Part shown: piece by piece, positions 8,821 to 16,810 of the stretch | Layout: every line of letters begins with the position of its first letter | Position numbering within the stretch: the stretch's first letter is position 1 | Source: an uncultured Acidobacteriota bacterium | GTDB taxonomy: Bacteria > Acidobacteriota > Terriglobia > Bryobacterales > Bryobacteraceae | Direction of reading: 5' to 3' | Length of the DNA stretch: 64,000 bases | Assembly (NCBI GenBank): GCA_902826685.1 | Contig: CADEFT010000008.1 | Span: 124,001 to 188,000, forward strand | Notes under the pieces: model-generated | The model's database searches: none | Seen by the model: the letters and a program-made list of their open reading frames with translations, nothing else | Told to the model about the DNA's origin: nothing | Made by a program: the position numbers and the translations under genes

Positions 8821-8902
8821 TTATCGAACTGGAAAGCATAGCGTCAATGACGTGGGTGGAAGGTAGGGAAGGGAACCGGGAGGACCAAGGTACTAAAGCG
8901 AA

Positions 8903-8928
8903 AGGGCGGCTCCCGAAGGAACCGCCCT
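8903..8928 (-). terminator. Intrinsic terminator after the PEP-CTERM gene
   Basis: On the minus strand AGGGCGGTTCC, loop TTCG, then GGAGCCGCCCT form an 11-bp stem closed by a UUCG tetraloop, with one G-U pair. TTTCGCTTT follows. It begins 24 bases after the end of the PEP-CTERM gene and separates it from metK. Confidence 0.75.
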
Positions 8929-8951
8929 GGTGAAGTCGAACTGAAATCTAC

Positions 8952-9752
8952 TTACGCTTTGCTACGCCTGCGGGCGACGGCGGCGGCGATGAGGCCGATA
9001 GCCGTCAAACCGATGGAAGCAGGTTCCGGCACATCGTCGGCGAAGCCGATACCGGCATTGCCTTGCGAGAGCAGATTGAGCAGGAACTGCCGGTTCGCGC
9101 CTTCGGCGATGAGCGCATTGGAAGCGATGTTGCCGCCGATCACATAAACCTTACCGGAGCCGATCTGCTCGTAGCGGACGAGGTAGGGAAGCAGGGCACC
9201 GGAGACGGCGATCGAGTTTCCGCCGAGGACCGGCAGGACGCTACCGGAAGCCAAGCCACCACCCTGAATGCCAGCCACCGACTGATCGGAACCACCGAGG
9301 GTTCCCAGCAGTTGAGCGCCGCCAAACCCATAGGCTTGGGACATCACGCTCATCGAACTGCCGATACCGCTCAACAGGGCGTTCATGAAGTACGACGTGT
9401 ACATGCTGAAGCCCGCATCGGGGTTGGCGAACATCACCAGCGTACCGCCGGCATTGACCCAGCTCTTGAGAGTGCCCACTTCTCCCGGCTGCCCGAGCGA
9501 AGTCGGGTTCGAGATGATGAAGTGTGAATTTCCGGCCAGCGAAGCGCCCGAAATTCCCTCAGCGGTGGGGTCGAACTTATTTCCGGCGACCGTCGATGCC
9601 GCGTAAATCGTGCTGTAGTTGCTGGCAGCCGACCACACATCCGAGCTGGATGTCCACTGCCCAACTGTCGCGGCGAACGACGCCGTCTGAAAAACTGCCA
9701 AACTGAATCCCAGTAGCCACATCTGGGAACTCCGATTTGCGGTTAACCGCAT
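8952..9752 (-). CDS. PEP-CTERM sorting-domain secreted protein
   Basis: The 266-residue protein has an N-terminal signal peptide (hydrophobic to about residue 27, ending ASFAAT). It ends in a classic PEP-CTERM tail: VPEPASIG, a hydrophobic helix, then ARRRSKA. In known systems an exosortase processes this tail and the protein is released to the surface, often with exopolysaccharide. The middle is low in charge, rich in Gly, Ser and Ala, and has no enzyme motif that I recognise. It is monocistronic, with a promoter at 9840-9867, GGAGG before the ATG and a terminator downstream. No exosortase gene is visible in this window. Confidence 0.88.
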   Translation of the reverse strand: MRLTANRSSQMWLLGFSLAVFQTASFAATVGQWTSSSDVWSAASNYSTIYAASTVAGNKFDPTAEGISGASLAGNSHFIISNPTSLGQPGEVGTLKSWVNAGGTLVMFANPDAGFSMYTSYFMNALLSGIGSSMSVMSQAYGFGGAQLLGTLGGSDQSVAGIQGGGLASGSVLPVLGGNSIAVSGALLPYLVRYEQIGSGKVYVIGGNIASNALIAEGANRQFLLNLLSQGNAGIGFADDVPEPASIGLTAIGLIAAAVARRRSKA

Positions 9753-9799
9753 AATTCACTATCCTCCGAAGTTTGCGCGAACACTCCGTGTTGTGATGA

Positions 9800-9820
9800 C
9801 AGCGGGAGTAGGACCCGCTG
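9800..9820 (-). promoter_or_regulatory. Hairpin in the 5' leader of the PEP-CTERM gene
   Basis: On the minus strand CAGCGGG and CCCGCTG form a perfect 7-bp stem around a 7-base loop, about 48 bases before the ATG. It may stabilise the leader or tune translation. Confidence 0.4.
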
Positions 9821-9839
9821 GTATTTTAAGACCAGACCC

Positions 9840-9867
9840 AGTATAGCACCTTAGCGCTAAATCGCAA
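9840..9867 (-). promoter_or_regulatory. Sigma-70-type promoter of the PEP-CTERM gene with a palindrome in the spacer
   Basis: The minus strand reads TTGCGA (9862-9867), a 16-base spacer, then TATACT (9840-9845). The spacer contains the perfect palindrome TTAGCGCTAA (9851-9860), well placed for a repressor. Confidence 0.65.
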
Positions 9868-9939
9868 GGGGTACTGTGAAACATTTTGGCCCATGCTTTC
9901 TCTGTTTCTTTTCATCAATTTAACCTGCTTTCTAGTACC

Positions 9940-10028
9940 CTATGCCCCAGGCCCTTGAGGCGCATACCCGCACCCTGCGAGGCGTATCTCCCGCGTGGAA
10001 ATTAGTACTGTCCGCAAATGGGGCATAG
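9940..10028. repeat. 10-bp inverted repeat framing an 89-base intergenic element
   Basis: CTATGCCCCA (9940-9949) and TGGGGCATAG (10019-10028) are exact inverted repeats 69 bases apart, between the end of the KAS III-like gene and the PEP-CTERM promoter. Inside are two similar blocks, GAGGCGCATACCCGC and GAGGCGTATCTCCCGC. It could be a structured RNA downstream of the acylation operon or a small mobile or regulatory element. I cannot say which. Confidence 0.45.
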
Positions 10029-10074
10029 CGCGTCGGTCGTATGCCTTCTTCTCACCCGGCTTATCGCTTTGGAA

Positions 10075-11004
10075 TCAGACGGCTTCCGCCAGCAGCGCGC
10101 CCCAATGGAACCCGGCGCCGAAGGCGGCAAAACAGAACGGCATCCCCTCGCTTTGCGCCGGACTCTCCCGCCACCACTCCGCCGCGGCGATCAGCATCGA
10201 GGCCGAGGAGGTATTGCCGTAGCGGGCGATATTGGAGAAAAACCGGGTCCGCTCGACGTGCAGCGCGTCGGCCACCCGGTCCATGAGGTTCTGGTTGGCC
10301 TGGTGCATCAGGAAAGTCTTGATATCGGACGCGCGCAGGGAGTGCTTGTCGAGCAATTGCGCGATCACCCGTGGAATTTTCCGCGAAGCCTGCAGGATTA
10401 CGCTCCGCCCGTTCATCTGGAACGTCGAATCTTCGAGCCGCAGGTCCTCGGAAAAATTGCCGTCGGAGGCGATCAGCGAGCCCAAAATCCGCGCGCGCCC
10501 TTTGTCCGGATGGATCAGGCAAGCTCCGGCGCCATCGCCAAACAGAATGCAAACGCTCGGATCGAGCGGTTCCGTCAATACGATGCGCGACATGATTTCG
10601 GTGCCGACGACCAGAATGGGCCCGCGGACGTCGGCCAGGTCGGCCGCCAGCGACATCGCCACCAGCGACCCGGCGCTGGCCACCGTGATGTCGATGGCCG
10701 GTATCTCGGTCAAGCCCAAACGATGGGCCAGGGCCGAAGCGGGACCCGGAAACCGCCGGGGTGAAGTGCTGCAGGAGACCAGGATCATGGCCAGGCTGGA
10801 CGCCTCGATTCCGGCGTTTTCCAGGCAAACCTGGGCCGCCGCGTAAGCCAGATCGGTGACCGACTCCTCGGCGACATGACGTCTCTCTTCGATCCCGGAG
10901 ACATTTTTGATCCACTCCGCCGGCCGGCCAAGCCGCGCCGAGAGTTCGTCATTGGTAACGACGCGTTCAGGCACCGACGCGCCGAAGGCTGCTATGTAGG
11001 CCAT
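10075..11004 (-). CDS. KAS III (FabH)-like acyltransferase with Ser in place of the catalytic Cys
   Basis: The 309-residue protein has the full beta-ketoacyl-ACP synthase III fold signature, with two active-site residues intact: H234 (MHQANQNL) and N264 (RYGNTSSAS). The position of the nucleophilic cysteine (DVAAACAG in E. coli FabH) reads DITVASAG, so S110 replaces Cys. Such homologues are usually not ordinary condensing enzymes; DpsC of daunorubicin biosynthesis also has Ser and handles an unusual starter acyl group. The start at 11002-11004 lies four bases after the stop of the ACP gene; the upstream in-frame ATG lies inside that gene. I infer loading or transfer of a short acyl group on the adjacent carrier protein. 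Confidence 0.85.
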   Translation of the reverse strand: MAYIAAFGASVPERVVTNDELSARLGRPAEWIKNVSGIEERRHVAEESVTDLAYAAAQVCLENAGIEASSLAMILVSCSTSPRRFPGPASALAHRLGLTEIPAIDITVASAGSLVAMSLAADLADVRGPILVVGTEIMSRIVLTEPLDPSVCILFGDGAGACLIHPDKGRARILGSLIASDGNFSEDLRLEDSTFQMNGRSVILQASRKIPRVIAQLLDKHSLRASDIKTFLMHQANQNLMDRVADALHVERTRFFSNIARYGNTSSASMLIAAAEWWRESPAQSEGMPFCFAAFGAGFHWGALLAEAV

Positions 11005-11008
11005 TTTG

Positions 11009-11242
11009 CTATTGACGGGATTCCAAATATTGCTCGATGCGTTCGATGGTATCAAACTTGCGCGGGTTCAGATCGGAGTCGGGAATCTTGATGCCGAACG
11101 ACTCTTCGAGTGCGCTTAGCATGTCCGGCAAGGCAAAGGAATCTAGAAGACCGGAATCGAAAAGGCTTTCGTCCGCCGCAGGCGCCAGTTTCTTCTTCGA
11201 AACGGCCTGGATAATCTCAAGGATTGTCGCTCGTCTGTCCAT
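11009..11242 (-). CDS. Acyl carrier protein
   Basis: The 77-residue acidic helical protein has the phosphopantetheine attachment motif GLLDSFAL with S35, the family's usual size and four-helix pattern. It would carry acyl groups as thioesters in the cytoplasm. It overlaps the upstream SGNH gene by 26 bases and precedes the KAS III-like gene by four, so it is a dedicated carrier for this operon and not the housekeeping AcpP, which normally sits with fab genes. It may supply acyl groups to the MBOAT protein, as DltC does to DltB in D-alanylation systems. Confidence 0.88.
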   Translation of the reverse strand: MDRRATILEIIQAVSKKKLAPAADESLFDSGLLDSFALPDMLSALEESFGIKIPDSDLNPRKFDTIERIEQYLESRQ

Positions 11243-12653
11243 TCGGTGACTCGGGACTCAGGCTGATCAGCTTCTCCCTTACTCCCGAAAAGGTGATGTA
11301 GTGCTGGGCCAGTTCCTCATACATCGACTGGCCTAACATCCGGTAGCCGGGCGAAGTGAAGTGTACCCGGTCATACTGCGCCAGTCCGGCCACCACCCAA
11401 TGGGCCATCGACCCTTTCCCACCCATCTTAGCCCTAAGATCGAGGAAAGCGCATCCGGTTCCGAGCGCCGCCTCCCGCTGCGCCTCCACAATGCGGTCCA
11501 GATTTTCGTGCGGCATCCAGGATTGGCCGCTGCGCACCATGCGGTCCGGCGGACCGAGGACGAGAATCGTCGCCGCCGGCGCGGCCTTGCGAAAGCGGTG
11601 CAGCAGGGCGGCGAACATATCGCGGTAGGAATCGAGCGTCCAGTTGCGGCTGTCGGCCTCGTTGGTGCCATAGGCGAGCACGATCAGCGCCGGATTGCGT
11701 TTGTTGACGTGTTCGGCCAGCATCGACTCGTTCCAGCGGAAGGCGATGGTCGCCTGCGCGCCGTTGATGCCCATCGCTTCGTAGGTAATGCCGCGGCTAT
11801 TTTCGGCCACCCAGCCGTGCAGCCGCACCGGCGCCGCATCGGCGGTGGTCAACTCCAGGCGATGAACGCCGGGCGCCACTTTGAAAGAAAAATAGCCCGG
11901 ACCAAGCGGCCCGGCGGTCGATACTTTCTCCACGAAGCGGCCGTCTTCGAGAACTTGAAACGACCCGCCGCCGGGCTGTTTGAGGAAAAAGATCTCCACC
12001 GAGGAGCAATTGGCTTCGAGCGCGATCGATTGGTTCGGCCGCGAGGTGGAAAGGCTTACGCCGCCCAGTCCGTAGTAGCCGTTTCCGTTGCCGCCGGCCA
12101 ATCCGTCGGCGCGCCAGCCGTTGGAATTCCAGCTTCGCAGGATGTCCATGCGGCGGTAGTTGCTCCACGGTTTGCCGGGATAGGAGAATCCGCTGCCGCC
12201 ATTACCGAAGCGCGATTGGAACTCGCTGCGCAGCCTGCCCGGCCATTCGTCGGCGGCGGTATGGGAATCGCCATAGTGCAGGATGTGCACGCTGGTGGTC
12301 TGGCGCTTCTCATAGCGGTAAAGATGCTCGTAAAAGGGCACTAAAGCGCCGGCATTTTCGATATAAACCGAGGATCCGTCGCGCAGAAATTCCTCCACGC
12401 GCTCCTGGGCGCGCATGCGCGCCTCGGGGTCGGCGGGCGGGCGAACGGAGCGTTTGGAGACGGCCCGGCGCAGCACCGCCGGTTCGGCCTGGATGTTGGA
12501 AAGCGGCTCGATGGCGGCGATCGACAGCAGGAAGGCGGCCAGCAGCCAGCCGGGCGAAATGCGCGCACCGCGGCCGGTGACGCGCGAGCTAGCTTTCGCG
12601 GCGATTTCCTTTCCCATCGAGATTGCTTTTCCGGCCGGTCCCCTCACTGTCAT
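11217..12653 (-). CDS. Membrane-anchored SGNH/GDSL-type hydrolase or acyltransferase (second copy)
   Basis: The 478-residue protein has a membrane anchor at about 33-50 and a periplasmic SGNH domain. Motif YGDSHTAAD holds the nucleophile S130, GTNE holds N331, and D428/H431 lie in DRVHF. A beta-rich insert lies between S130 and N331, as in the paralogue just upstream in the operon. In MBOAT-linked systems such as AlgJ/AlgX, SGNH proteins attach or remove O-acyl groups on exported glycans. The ATG overlaps the previous stop (ATGA), and the 3' end overlaps the ACP gene by 26 bases. Substrate unknown. Confidence 0.82.
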   Translation of the reverse strand: MTVRGPAGKAISMGKEIAAKASSRVTGRGARISPGWLLAAFLLSIAAIEPLSNIQAEPAVLRRAVSKRSVRPPADPEARMRAQERVEEFLRDGSSVYIENAGALVPFYEHLYRYEKRQTTSVHILHYGDSHTAADEWPGRLRSEFQSRFGNGGSGFSYPGKPWSNYRRMDILRSWNSNGWRADGLAGGNGNGYYGLGGVSLSTSRPNQSIALEANCSSVEIFFLKQPGGGSFQVLEDGRFVEKVSTAGPLGPGYFSFKVAPGVHRLELTTADAAPVRLHGWVAENSRGITYEAMGINGAQATIAFRWNESMLAEHVNKRNPALIVLAYGTNEADSRNWTLDSYRDMFAALLHRFRKAAPAATILVLGPPDRMVRSGQSWMPHENLDRIVEAQREAALGTGCAFLDLRAKMGGKGSMAHWVVAGLAQYDRVHFTSPGYRMLGQSMYEELAQHYITFSGVREKLISLSPESPNGQTSDNP

Positions 12654-14017
12654 TTGGTGCTGGCCACCAATCCACGATTTTCCAATATGCGCAGTTTATA
12701 GCGATTATAGCCGTCGAACAGGCCCTTGTAGAGGAGGCTTCCGACGATGCGCGCGCCGGCGGGCATGGGGTGTATGAAATCGGCGCCCACCAAGCGCGGC
12801 TCGGCTTCATACCAGCGGCCCATGGTGCCGATGCCGCCCATGGCGGCGAAGGTATTGAAGAAGGCGCAGCCGGTTTCAAGCGCCACGCGCTCCTGTATGG
12901 CCACCAGGCGCGGAATGGTGGGCATGGTTCCGATGCCGCCGGAGGCCATGCGCTGGCCGCGGTCCATGGGGCTCATGATCAGAACGGGAGTTTCGGGCAG
13001 CGCGGCGCGCACACGGCGGATCACCTCGCGCAACTCGCGCTCCGAAGCCCGGTCGACCCAGTCGGCGTAGGTGCTCTCATTGGTCCCGTAGTTGACGATG
13101 ACCAGATCCGGCTGATAGTGCAGCAACTGCTGGCGCCAATGCTTTTCGTCGAAGGCGCGCGAGAGCGTAATCGACGACGCGCCGTTGATGCCCAGGCTGT
13201 GATAGACCACGCCCGGGTCCTTTCGTTCGAGCACCACTCCGAAGATGCGCACCTGGCCCGACATGCCGCGCAGGGTAATGCTGCCCGCTTCGGGCGGAAC
13301 CGGAAACGACGCAAAGCCCGAGCCTTCTTCGGCCGAAGTCGTCGTCACCTTGCCGATGACTTTGCCCGCCGCCTCGACCTGCAGCACGCCTCCGTAGGCT
13401 TGCTTCAAATAGGCGATTTCGATGCGCGAATGCTTCGCCTTGGTCATGCGGATGGTGGAGACCGCGCCGGTGGCGCCGCGGAAACTCACGCCTCCGATGC
13501 CGAACATGCCGTCGCGCAACGCGCTTTGGTGCGCCGGGTCGATGGTCCAGCCATCGCCCTTGATCACCAGGCCGTTGTGCTGATACCACGCCCAGGGCTT
13601 GGCCACCAGGCAGAAGCCGTGTCCGGCGTCGCCGAACTGTTTCTGCAGCAGCTCGCGCGCATCGGCGGTGATCAGATCGGCGGTGGTGGGCGAGTCGCCG
13701 TAGTGAAAAATGCGAACCTTTACGTCCTTGCGTCCGGCGGCGTCATGCAGGGCCCTGTAGAAAGGCTCCAGGCTCTTTTTGGGGTCGACCACCGGATGCA
13801 CCAGTTGATGGGCGGGTTCGGTGTCGGGCCGCAAGCGGGCTTCGACGTCGGCTTCGGGCGACGCCGACGACCGGCCTTCGGAAAAGTCCAGCAGCTTTGG
13901 AATCGAGGCCCAGTCCATGACCTTGTATTCCTTGAGTACCGGAAGGAAATCCATGCCGTACAGCAGCCCTACGAAGCAGGCGATGGTGAGCGCGGTTTTG
14001 AAGGGTAGCCAGTACAT
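12650..14017 (-). CDS. Membrane-anchored SGNH/GDSL-type hydrolase or acyltransferase (first copy)
   Basis: The 455-residue protein has an N-terminal membrane segment at about 7-22 and an SGNH domain. YGDSPTTAD carries the nucleophile S109, GTNES carries N313, and GADFIHP carries D413/H416. A beta-sandwich-like insert separates the first and second motifs. It is a clear paralogue of the next gene in the operon. Together with the MBOAT gene three bases upstream, it makes a module like those that O-acetylate alginate, cellulose or peptidoglycan on the outer side of the inner membrane. It could be the acyl-transferring partner, with the paralogue acting as a second transferase or an esterase. Confidence 0.82.
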   Translation of the reverse strand: MYWLPFKTALTIACFVGLLYGMDFLPVLKEYKVMDWASIPKLLDFSEGRSSASPEADVEARLRPDTEPAHQLVHPVVDPKKSLEPFYRALHDAAGRKDVKVRIFHYGDSPTTADLITADARELLQKQFGDAGHGFCLVAKPWAWYQHNGLVIKGDGWTIDPAHQSALRDGMFGIGGVSFRGATGAVSTIRMTKAKHSRIEIAYLKQAYGGVLQVEAAGKVIGKVTTTSAEEGSGFASFPVPPEAGSITLRGMSGQVRIFGVVLERKDPGVVYHSLGINGASSITLSRAFDEKHWRQQLLHYQPDLVIVNYGTNESTYADWVDRASERELREVIRRVRAALPETPVLIMSPMDRGQRMASGGIGTMPTIPRLVAIQERVALETGCAFFNTFAAMGGIGTMGRWYEAEPRLVGADFIHPMPAGARIVGSLLYKGLFDGYNRYKLRILENRGLVASTK

Positions 14018-14020
14018 GGT

Positions 14021-15430
14021 TCAAAACTTGGTGTAGATGAACGGGACGGCTCCGGTGGCGTTGACGTAATGAATGGCGAGCAGCAGCAGAGCGAGCGTCG
14101 TCGCCTGGACAAAGAAGGGCGAGGCGGAAAAAGAGGCGCTGCTCCAACTCGTCACGCGCTCCGGCATGTAGTGGGCGATCACGGCCACCGTGAGCACCAC
14201 CAGCAGCGCGCCCGAGACGTTGGCGAAAGCCACCGTGCCCGACCCCATACGCTCCAGGATAGCGAACGCATTCTCCAGGCTCGAGGCGCGGAAGAAAATC
14301 CAGGCCAGACAAACGAATTGGAACGTCAGCGCCATGCGCAGCGCGCGCGCCCACGGGGCCGGGTTCGGCGGCGGATTGCCGTTATAGGATTGCCAGGCGC
14401 GTGTCACCGCCAGCGCCACGCCATGCAGCAGCCCCCATACGACGAAGGTCCAGCTTGGACCGTGCCACAGGCCGCCGATCACCATCGTGACGACGAGGTT
14501 CAGGTAGGTAAAGATTTTGGTGGAGGAGCGCAAGCCCGGCAGGGAAAAATAGAGATAATCGCGCAACCAGTTGGAGAGCGTGATGTGCCAGCGCCGCCAG
14601 AAATCCGGAATGCTTTCGGCCAGATAGGGGCTTCTAAAATTGGCCGGCAGCTTAATGCCGACCAGCATGGCGGACCCGATGGCCACGTCCGTGTATCCGG
14701 AAAAATCGAAGTAAAGCTGGAAGGCGTAGGCGTATACCGCCACCAGGATTTCCGTCGCCGTGTAGAGGTTGGGGAAGTCGAATACACGGTTCACCAGGTT
14801 GATGCCGAGATAATCGGCGACCATCAGCTTCTTGGTCAGGCCGATTCCGATCAGATACATCGCCCGCCCGCCATCGATTCCCGACAGCGCCCGGTCGGTC
14901 TTTTCGAGTTGCGGGATGAGAGTGGTTACCCGCGTGATCGGCCCGGCGAGAATGGTGGGAAAGAAGCTGACGGCCGACAGGTAGGCCAGATAGCTATGGG
15001 TGGGTTTGCCATCGTGGCGGTAAAGATCGATGGTGTAGGTCAGCGATTGGAAACAGTAGAAGGAGATGCCGAGCGGAAACGTCCAGTGCCACTCCGGACG
15101 CGGCTGGCCGCTCATCGAGGACCAGCTTTCGAGCAGAAACGGCATGTACTTCAGCGAGATCAGCAGGCCGAGGTTTAACAGAATGCTCGCTGCCAGCAGC
15201 AGGCGCCGCACGGCCGGATTCTTCTGGCTCCCCAGGCCGAGCCCGATGGCGAAATCGCAGCTTGAAGCGAATGGAATGAGAAACAGATAGAAGAGGTCCC
15301 ATTTCGCGTAAAAGAAGTAGTTTGCGAATAGGATAACCGTCAGGCCGGCTGCCCTTGATCGGGAAACCGGCCAGTAGAGAACGAAAACCGCTATCAGGAA
15401 GATGAAGTAGGCTGAGGATGATAGCAACAT
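14021..15430 (-). CDS. MBOAT-family membrane O-acyltransferase (AlgI-like)
   Basis: The 469-residue polytopic protein has at least nine hydrophobic helices and the MBOAT core: a conserved stretch with PDFWRRWHITLSNWLRDYLY and the catalytic histidine region GGLWHGPSWTFVVWGLLHG. AlgI/DltB-type MBOATs move acyl groups across the inner membrane to periplasmic acceptors. I chose the ATG at 15428-15430, directly before the first hydrophobic helix, over an upstream in-frame start at 15463. It opens the cassette MBOAT, SGNH, SGNH, ACP, KAS III-like, whose genes are spaced by four bases or less or overlap. The acyl donor is probably the operon's own acyl carrier protein. Confidence 0.9.
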   Translation of the reverse strand: MLLSSSAYFIFLIAVFVLYWPVSRSRAAGLTVILFANYFFYAKWDLFYLFLIPFASSCDFAIGLGLGSQKNPAVRRLLLAASILLNLGLLISLKYMPFLLESWSSMSGQPRPEWHWTFPLGISFYCFQSLTYTIDLYRHDGKPTHSYLAYLSAVSFFPTILAGPITRVTTLIPQLEKTDRALSGIDGGRAMYLIGIGLTKKLMVADYLGINLVNRVFDFPNLYTATEILVAVYAYAFQLYFDFSGYTDVAIGSAMLVGIKLPANFRSPYLAESIPDFWRRWHITLSNWLRDYLYFSLPGLRSSTKIFTYLNLVVTMVIGGLWHGPSWTFVVWGLLHGVALAVTRAWQSYNGNPPPNPAPWARALRMALTFQFVCLAWIFFRASSLENAFAILERMGSGTVAFANVSGALLVVLTVAVIAHYMPERVTSWSSASFSASPFFVQATTLALLLLAIHYVNATGAVPFIYTKF

Positions 15431-15475
15431 CCGGCGGTTCCGATTATAGCCGACCCAACCCAACCTCCGCTTTCT

Positions 15476-16810
15476 TCATGGTTTCCGGGACAACAGTTCT
15501 TCCACTTTCTGAGCGATGGTTTCCTCGACGGGCCAGGCGTAGGGAGCGGGCAAACCGTATTCAGGAATGCCTTCGGTTCCTTCGTAGCCGCCTTCCTTCA
15601 GTACGCGCAGCGACGGAATATAGCTCAACAATTCATTGTTGTAGCCGGCCACCCATGTCGTATCGCTGCCGTATTGGCGCTTGAAGCGAAGGCAGTAGTC
15701 GACCACCGGCTCGCCTGTGAGCCCGATCAGAGTTAGAGAGTCGCCGAATCGCCACACCTGCACCGGATAGGGGTAGGAGGCGGGCAGCTTGCCGTCGCGG
15801 TCCAGCACTTCGATCAGGTAGTTGTTGTAGCGCAGGCGCGCTCCGGTGAACTTCTTCTGGTTGGCGATCAGTTCCTCGCGAGTGGGTGCTTTCTGGAATG
15901 GAATCTCGGCGGTCCCATGGGAGGTGACCAGCGGCCCGGCGATCGTCTTCGCCTTTCCGTCCAGCGCATGCTGGGCCGCCGTGGCCAGGATCTTGCCATA
16001 CATCCGCGCCAGATCGACCGCTTCCGGTCCGTCGTTCTGCATGATCCGGGGCAGGGGATTGGCGTCGCCGCCGCATCCCATCAGGAACAGCGCGACGCTG
16101 CCCGGATGGCGGCGCTCGAGTTCCTCTTGAGCAAAGCCCGGATAGTCGCCGTTGATGGTGGATCCGCTGAGGGCCGTCGCATGACAGGAGTAGCCGAACA
16201 GCACCGCCTTCAGCCCGCCTTCGGGGGAACGTGCGGCGAGGACAGGAACGTCGTGATCGACCGGTCCCGGCAGGCTGCGTCCGCCGGGACGCGCGCGGCG
16301 GCGGTTGACGGCGATTCCGGCCAGCCCCTGATCGAAAGTCAGTTGCGCCGGGGCCAGGTTGGCGATGGCCTGCCCGATCGCCTGTTCATAGTGATCGTAG
16401 AGACGCGTGGTGTAGCGAGCGACGGCGGCGGATTGATCGGGCGTGAGCGTGTAATAGAGCTTCAGCACGTCGCCGGTCACCGGGCAGGAATGATTGTGGG
16501 AATAGTTGAACAACAGGCGCTCGCGGGGAATCCCGTGCCGGGCCTGGACGCGGCGCGAGACCTCGGCCACGGTCCTGGTATCGAGGCCCACCAGGTCGGC
16601 CGTCGTGATCACCGCCACCTGGCCCGATGAATCCTGTAACGCCAGCGCCTTCACCCAGATATCCTGCAGGATTCGTTCCGAAGGCCTGGTGCGGTTGCCG
16701 TAGCCGGCGAGCCAGATGGACTCGGTGGGATTGATGTTGAATTTGGCGACGCCCGCCTTCCACTCCGCCATTGCCAGGACCGGCAGGAGGGTAAGCGCAG
16801 CCAGACGCAT
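15476..16810 (-). CDS. Secreted neutral/alkaline ceramidase-like hydrolase
   Basis: The 444-residue protein has a short signal peptide (MRLAALTLLPVLAMA) and the N-terminal ceramidase domain (AGVAKFNINPTE...GYGNRT). Typical motifs are FNYSHNHSCP, FGYSCHATAL and NGDYPGFAQEELE, with zinc-binding histidines, plus GCGGDANP. It lacks the usual C-terminal Ig-like extension. In Acidobacteria and Planctomycetes such proteins are common, and their true substrate is usually unknown; amide-linked lipids are one possibility. The ATG overlaps the MFS stop as TGATG, so the two are translated together. The MBOAT cassette follows after 45 bases in the same direction. Confidence 0.82.
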   Translation of the reverse strand: MRLAALTLLPVLAMAEWKAGVAKFNINPTESIWLAGYGNRTRPSERILQDIWVKALALQDSSGQVAVITTADLVGLDTRTVAEVSRRVQARHGIPRERLLFNYSHNHSCPVTGDVLKLYYTLTPDQSAAVARYTTRLYDHYEQAIGQAIANLAPAQLTFDQGLAGIAVNRRRARPGGRSLPGPVDHDVPVLAARSPEGGLKAVLFGYSCHATALSGSTINGDYPGFAQEELERRHPGSVALFLMGCGGDANPLPRIMQNDGPEAVDLARMYGKILATAAQHALDGKAKTIAGPLVTSHGTAEIPFQKAPTREELIANQKKFTGARLRYNNYLIEVLDRDGKLPASYPYPVQVWRFGDSLTLIGLTGEPVVDYCLRFKRQYGSDTTWVAGYNNELLSYIPSLRVLKEGGYEGTEGIPEYGLPAPYAWPVEETIAQKVEELLSRKP

